Assembly: GCA_030268105.1 (NCBI GenBank)
Contig: BSDZ01000017.1
Location: 1,964,001 to 2,028,000, forward strand
Reading direction: 5' to 3'
From: Volvox africanus
Lineage: Eukaryota; Chlorophyta; Chlorophyceae; Chlamydomonadales; Volvocaceae
Length of the DNA: 64,000 nt
A program made the translations under genes and the position numbers. Shown in pieces: positions 62,001-64,000 of the stretch. The notes under the pieces were generated by a model. It searched no databases and was not told the origin of the DNA. It saw nothing but the letters and a program-made list of their open reading frames with translations. Position 1 is the first letter of the stretch. Each line of letters starts with the position of its first letter.

Positions 62001-62653
62001 CCCGTAGCCGCACATCTGCCGTGGTAGGGGGCCCTTCCGCCGCATCTGCGTCTGCCGTTGCTGCTGTTCCCCTTGTTACTGTCTCTCCTGCTACTGCCGA
62101 GCCACTTGTGCGCGTACAGTCTGCATCGCAGGTGCAGTCAGCGATGCGGGCGCGTGGAGGCAGTCCGGGAAATGCAGTCGCCTCTTCACAACCAGCCCAA
62201 ACGCAACAGGTACATGCCCGGACCCGGCAGCATCGTGTATGCACTATGGAATAACTAGCGGATTTCAGGACATCCCCGCTGGCACATCATTTCTAATGCT
62301 TCGCAAATGATCTAATCTCTTATCTTCGCAAGAGATTTTCTAAGCTCGAAGATTCGAGCTAATTAGTCTCCTACCGGGCCCGCCATAAGACAGTCTTGCA
62401 GAAGGCCTGAAGCCAGGGTCCTGTCCTCTCACAGGACTGGCAATCGGCGACCTCGCTTGTTGGCTTTATCTAAGTCCTGCCCCCGAGCATTGCCCTGCAG
62501 GAATCTCAGGCAACAAACAATACCAATGTTGGAAGTGCAGGGGTGCGTGAGGTAGCCCGCCCGGCAACGAACACGGCTTCGCATGTTCAGGCGAGGCGGT
62601 GGGGCTGGGCGGCCCGTGGCCCTCGGGTCTGCGCGCGCCAGATCATTCTCTAG
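56061..62653 (+). CDS. large, mostly disordered orphan protein, about 1,737 aa
   Basis: Function unknown; possibly nuclear. Model: 56061..56099, 56184..57828, 58101..59398, 59642..60926, 61416..62209, 62501..62653, with phases 0, 1, 0, 1, 0 all matching. The start ATG gives MEFFLPHLDEFVL, joined to DFDAEETILQAQVLAAGQ: a short helical head. Almost everything after is Ala/Gly/Pro/Ser/Gln-rich and probably unfolded, with basic patches (PPRKRPRTTGQ; VTKRARIP) that could be nuclear localisation signals and a Gln tract (QHQHQQQQEQQ, then QQQQQQ). One folded-looking island spans the exon 3/4 junction: EMDVMVRKELILLRWHMLQ joined to ELAAEIEAEWVEACHAHNRL. The exon 5 acceptor could be 61416, 61428 or 61440, all in the same frame. 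The last exon could be spliced further. Several genes in one frame cannot be excluded. Confidence 0.6.
62314..62360 (+). other. two adjacent short hairpins inside the last intron
   Basis: AATCTCTT (62314-62321) pairs with AAGAGATT (62330-62337) around the loop ATCTTCGC. AGCTCGAA (62343-62350) pairs with TTCGAGCT (62353-62360). Both sit in the 62210-62500 intron of the disordered-protein gene. A small structured RNA is possible but matches no family I know. Confidence 0.4.
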
Positions 62654-63710
62654 CTGCGGGGCGCTCGTGACACGAACACTTATCGAGCATTGGAGAGCAT
62701 GGGATTGCCTCTTCTTTTCTAAAAAACCGCAAGGTCCTATGCACACTTGAGGCATGGGTTCTGCATACCTCTATGTGGGGCCAGCCGGACAAGAACTGCT
62801 GAAGATCCGCAAGCCCCGGCCGACCCGTCTTTCTTGCCGCCTGCTCGCAGGCCCCGCGCGCTGCTGCACCGAGAGAGGAACCCGCTCTCTGCAATTTTGG
62901 AAGCACGCACCAGCCTGCAATGTGCTCTTCGCCTTCGCATATAGACCAAGACGCACCACAGCCATCGGCGCAAGGTTGTCCAGCAGTTCGGACAACCGAA
63001 CGGCAACAGCAATCAACTCTTCCGTTGCTCGCTTCGCCATCCGCCATCCCGCTGTACCATGGGCGGCGAGACATAATCCTTAGGGGCGGGGATGCCTATG
63101 GGACGGCGTCCACCTCCCCACTGGGTATGCTAACCCGAAAATATATGTCCCCTCTAAGGATCTTCAGATCCTACTCTGGAGGGAGTCTGTTGTAACGGGA
63201 ACGACATTCTCAGCAGCAGCATTCATGCAGGCTTTCACCTTCGCATGACAGCCTAAATTGGCGCAAACTGGTGGGTTTGATATAGCTGTTTGCCGATAAG
63301 ATCTTAGCATCTCACCGGGTACCTCGGAGGGTGCTCGACGAGAGTTTGTGGATAATTAGCGTGAGTACGGTAGCCACGTAGGGTTTACATCGTCAGGACC
63401 CTTGTACACTCACAAACTGAAAGGGGGTGGGGAACAGAGATTAGCTTGCAGAACTGGGATGAAAGTTAGTGGTTAGTGCGGTACTGTGCCTTCCTTGATT
63501 GTGATTCTCGCGATGCAGGGAGGGCTTATGATGGCTGTGTGTGTGCAGGAGCAAAGGTTCCAGGTATTGCTGCTCTAGGCCAAGCAGAAGCAGTATCAGC
63601 ACATGTAGTGTAGACAAAGAGCAGTATAGTGACAATACAGATGCGGGGGGGGAGACAGGTAGGATGGGTGGGTTGGCCGGTTCGTGGTAGTCATGATAGG
63701 TTTTCTGTTT
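62654..63710. other. 3' flank, no gene seen
   Basis: Holds the presumed 3' UTR of the preceding gene; TGTAA occurs near 63191. A short hairpin AGGATC-TTCA-GATCCT lies near 63157-63172. No exon with supporting splice sites. Confidence 0.45.
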
Positions 63711-63950
63711 TTACAGGTTGGTTACAGGCGGTATTAACATGAGCACATAGTCACTTTGCGCTTTATTGATGTGAGATGTCGCTGTGCCATCTGAGTCGGG
63801 GTAAGAACATTTGCAACGAAGGCTTTTTACAAATTGTGGCCTGTTTGCAATCTCCCCTGCAACCTCCTGTATGGCATTACCTCCTGCTTCAAGTCTTTTA
63901 CAATCCGGCAAGTGTAAAGATCTGTCATAAATGATTCGGCTCGTCCCTGC
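63711..63950 (-). CDS. possible terminal exon of a minus-strand gene entering from the right edge
   Basis: On the minus strand, the acceptor TTTCTCCAG is followed at 63950 by 79 open codons (AGTSRIIYDRSLHLPDCKRL ... QSDYVLMLIPPVTNL) and TAA at 63713-63711. The composition is protein-like, and the frame is phase 0 at the acceptor. The product is not recognised and the upstream exons are outside the window, so chance remains a real alternative. Confidence 0.3.
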   Translation of the reverse strand, partial: AGTSRIIYDRSLHLPDCKRLEAGGNAIQEVAGEIANRPQFVKSLRCKCSYPDSDGTATSHINKAQSDYVLMLIPPVTNL

Positions 63951-64000
63951 CTGGAGAAATTAGATGCAAGCGAGGGGAATGAAGCCACCAAAGGCCACAT

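Noticed and set aside
1..64000. CRISPR arrays, bacterial operons, tRNA or rRNA genes
   Set aside because: No spaced direct repeats of CRISPR type, no ribosome-binding-site gene strings, and no complete tRNA cloverleaf or rRNA signature noticed by eye; a covariance search could still find small RNAs.

Overview
The window is eukaryotic nuclear DNA, most likely from a green alga of the Chlamydomonadales or a close relative. Genes are densely split by GT-AG introns. Four gene models are recognisable eukaryotic families: LSM2, UTP6, a membrane-anchored 3-beta-hydroxysteroid dehydrogenase and a TSNAXIP1-type protein. UGUAA motifs, the usual green-algal poly(A) signal, follow several stops. A small inverted TTTTAGGG block (the Chlamydomonas-type telomere unit) lies near 13.6 kb. 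The species assignment is inference.

Layout. 1-1 kb: weak traces of a minus-strand gene. 1.06-4.68 kb (+): a five-exon orphan protein of 947 aa. 4.7-14.5 kb: a gene-poor stretch holding an eroded Ty3/gypsy chromovirus, several LTR-like repeats (direct, inverted and locally duplicated), palindromes and the telomere-like block. 14.5-42.3 kb (-): one giant gene, reconstructed here as 56 exons and about 5,950 aa, in which coiled-coil tracts alternate with Ser/Pro/Gly-rich islands. Nearly every exon junction keeps frame; one (exon 49/50) does not close. 42.3-43.2 kb: a shared head-to-head promoter region. 43.2-45.0 kb (+): a 284-aa TSNAXIP1-type coiled-coil protein, a family linked to cilia. 45.2-45.9 kb (-): LSM2. 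46.4-50.1 kb (+): UTP6. 51.4-53.7 kb (+): the 3-beta-HSD-type enzyme. 53.7-56.0 kb: intergenic, with a palindrome and a zinc-finger-like fragment. 56.1-62.7 kb (+): a six-exon, 1,737-aa, mostly disordered orphan protein. 62.7-64 kb: intergenic, with a possible terminal exon of a minus-strand gene at the right edge.

There is no operon logic. What the arrangement shows is pairing: the giant gene and the TSNAXIP1-type gene are divergent; LSM2 and UTP6 (both RNA-processing factors) are divergent; the TSNAXIP1-type gene and LSM2 converge with under 200 bp between stops. All exon coordinates were derived by hand from splice sites and reading-frame continuity, without transcript data.
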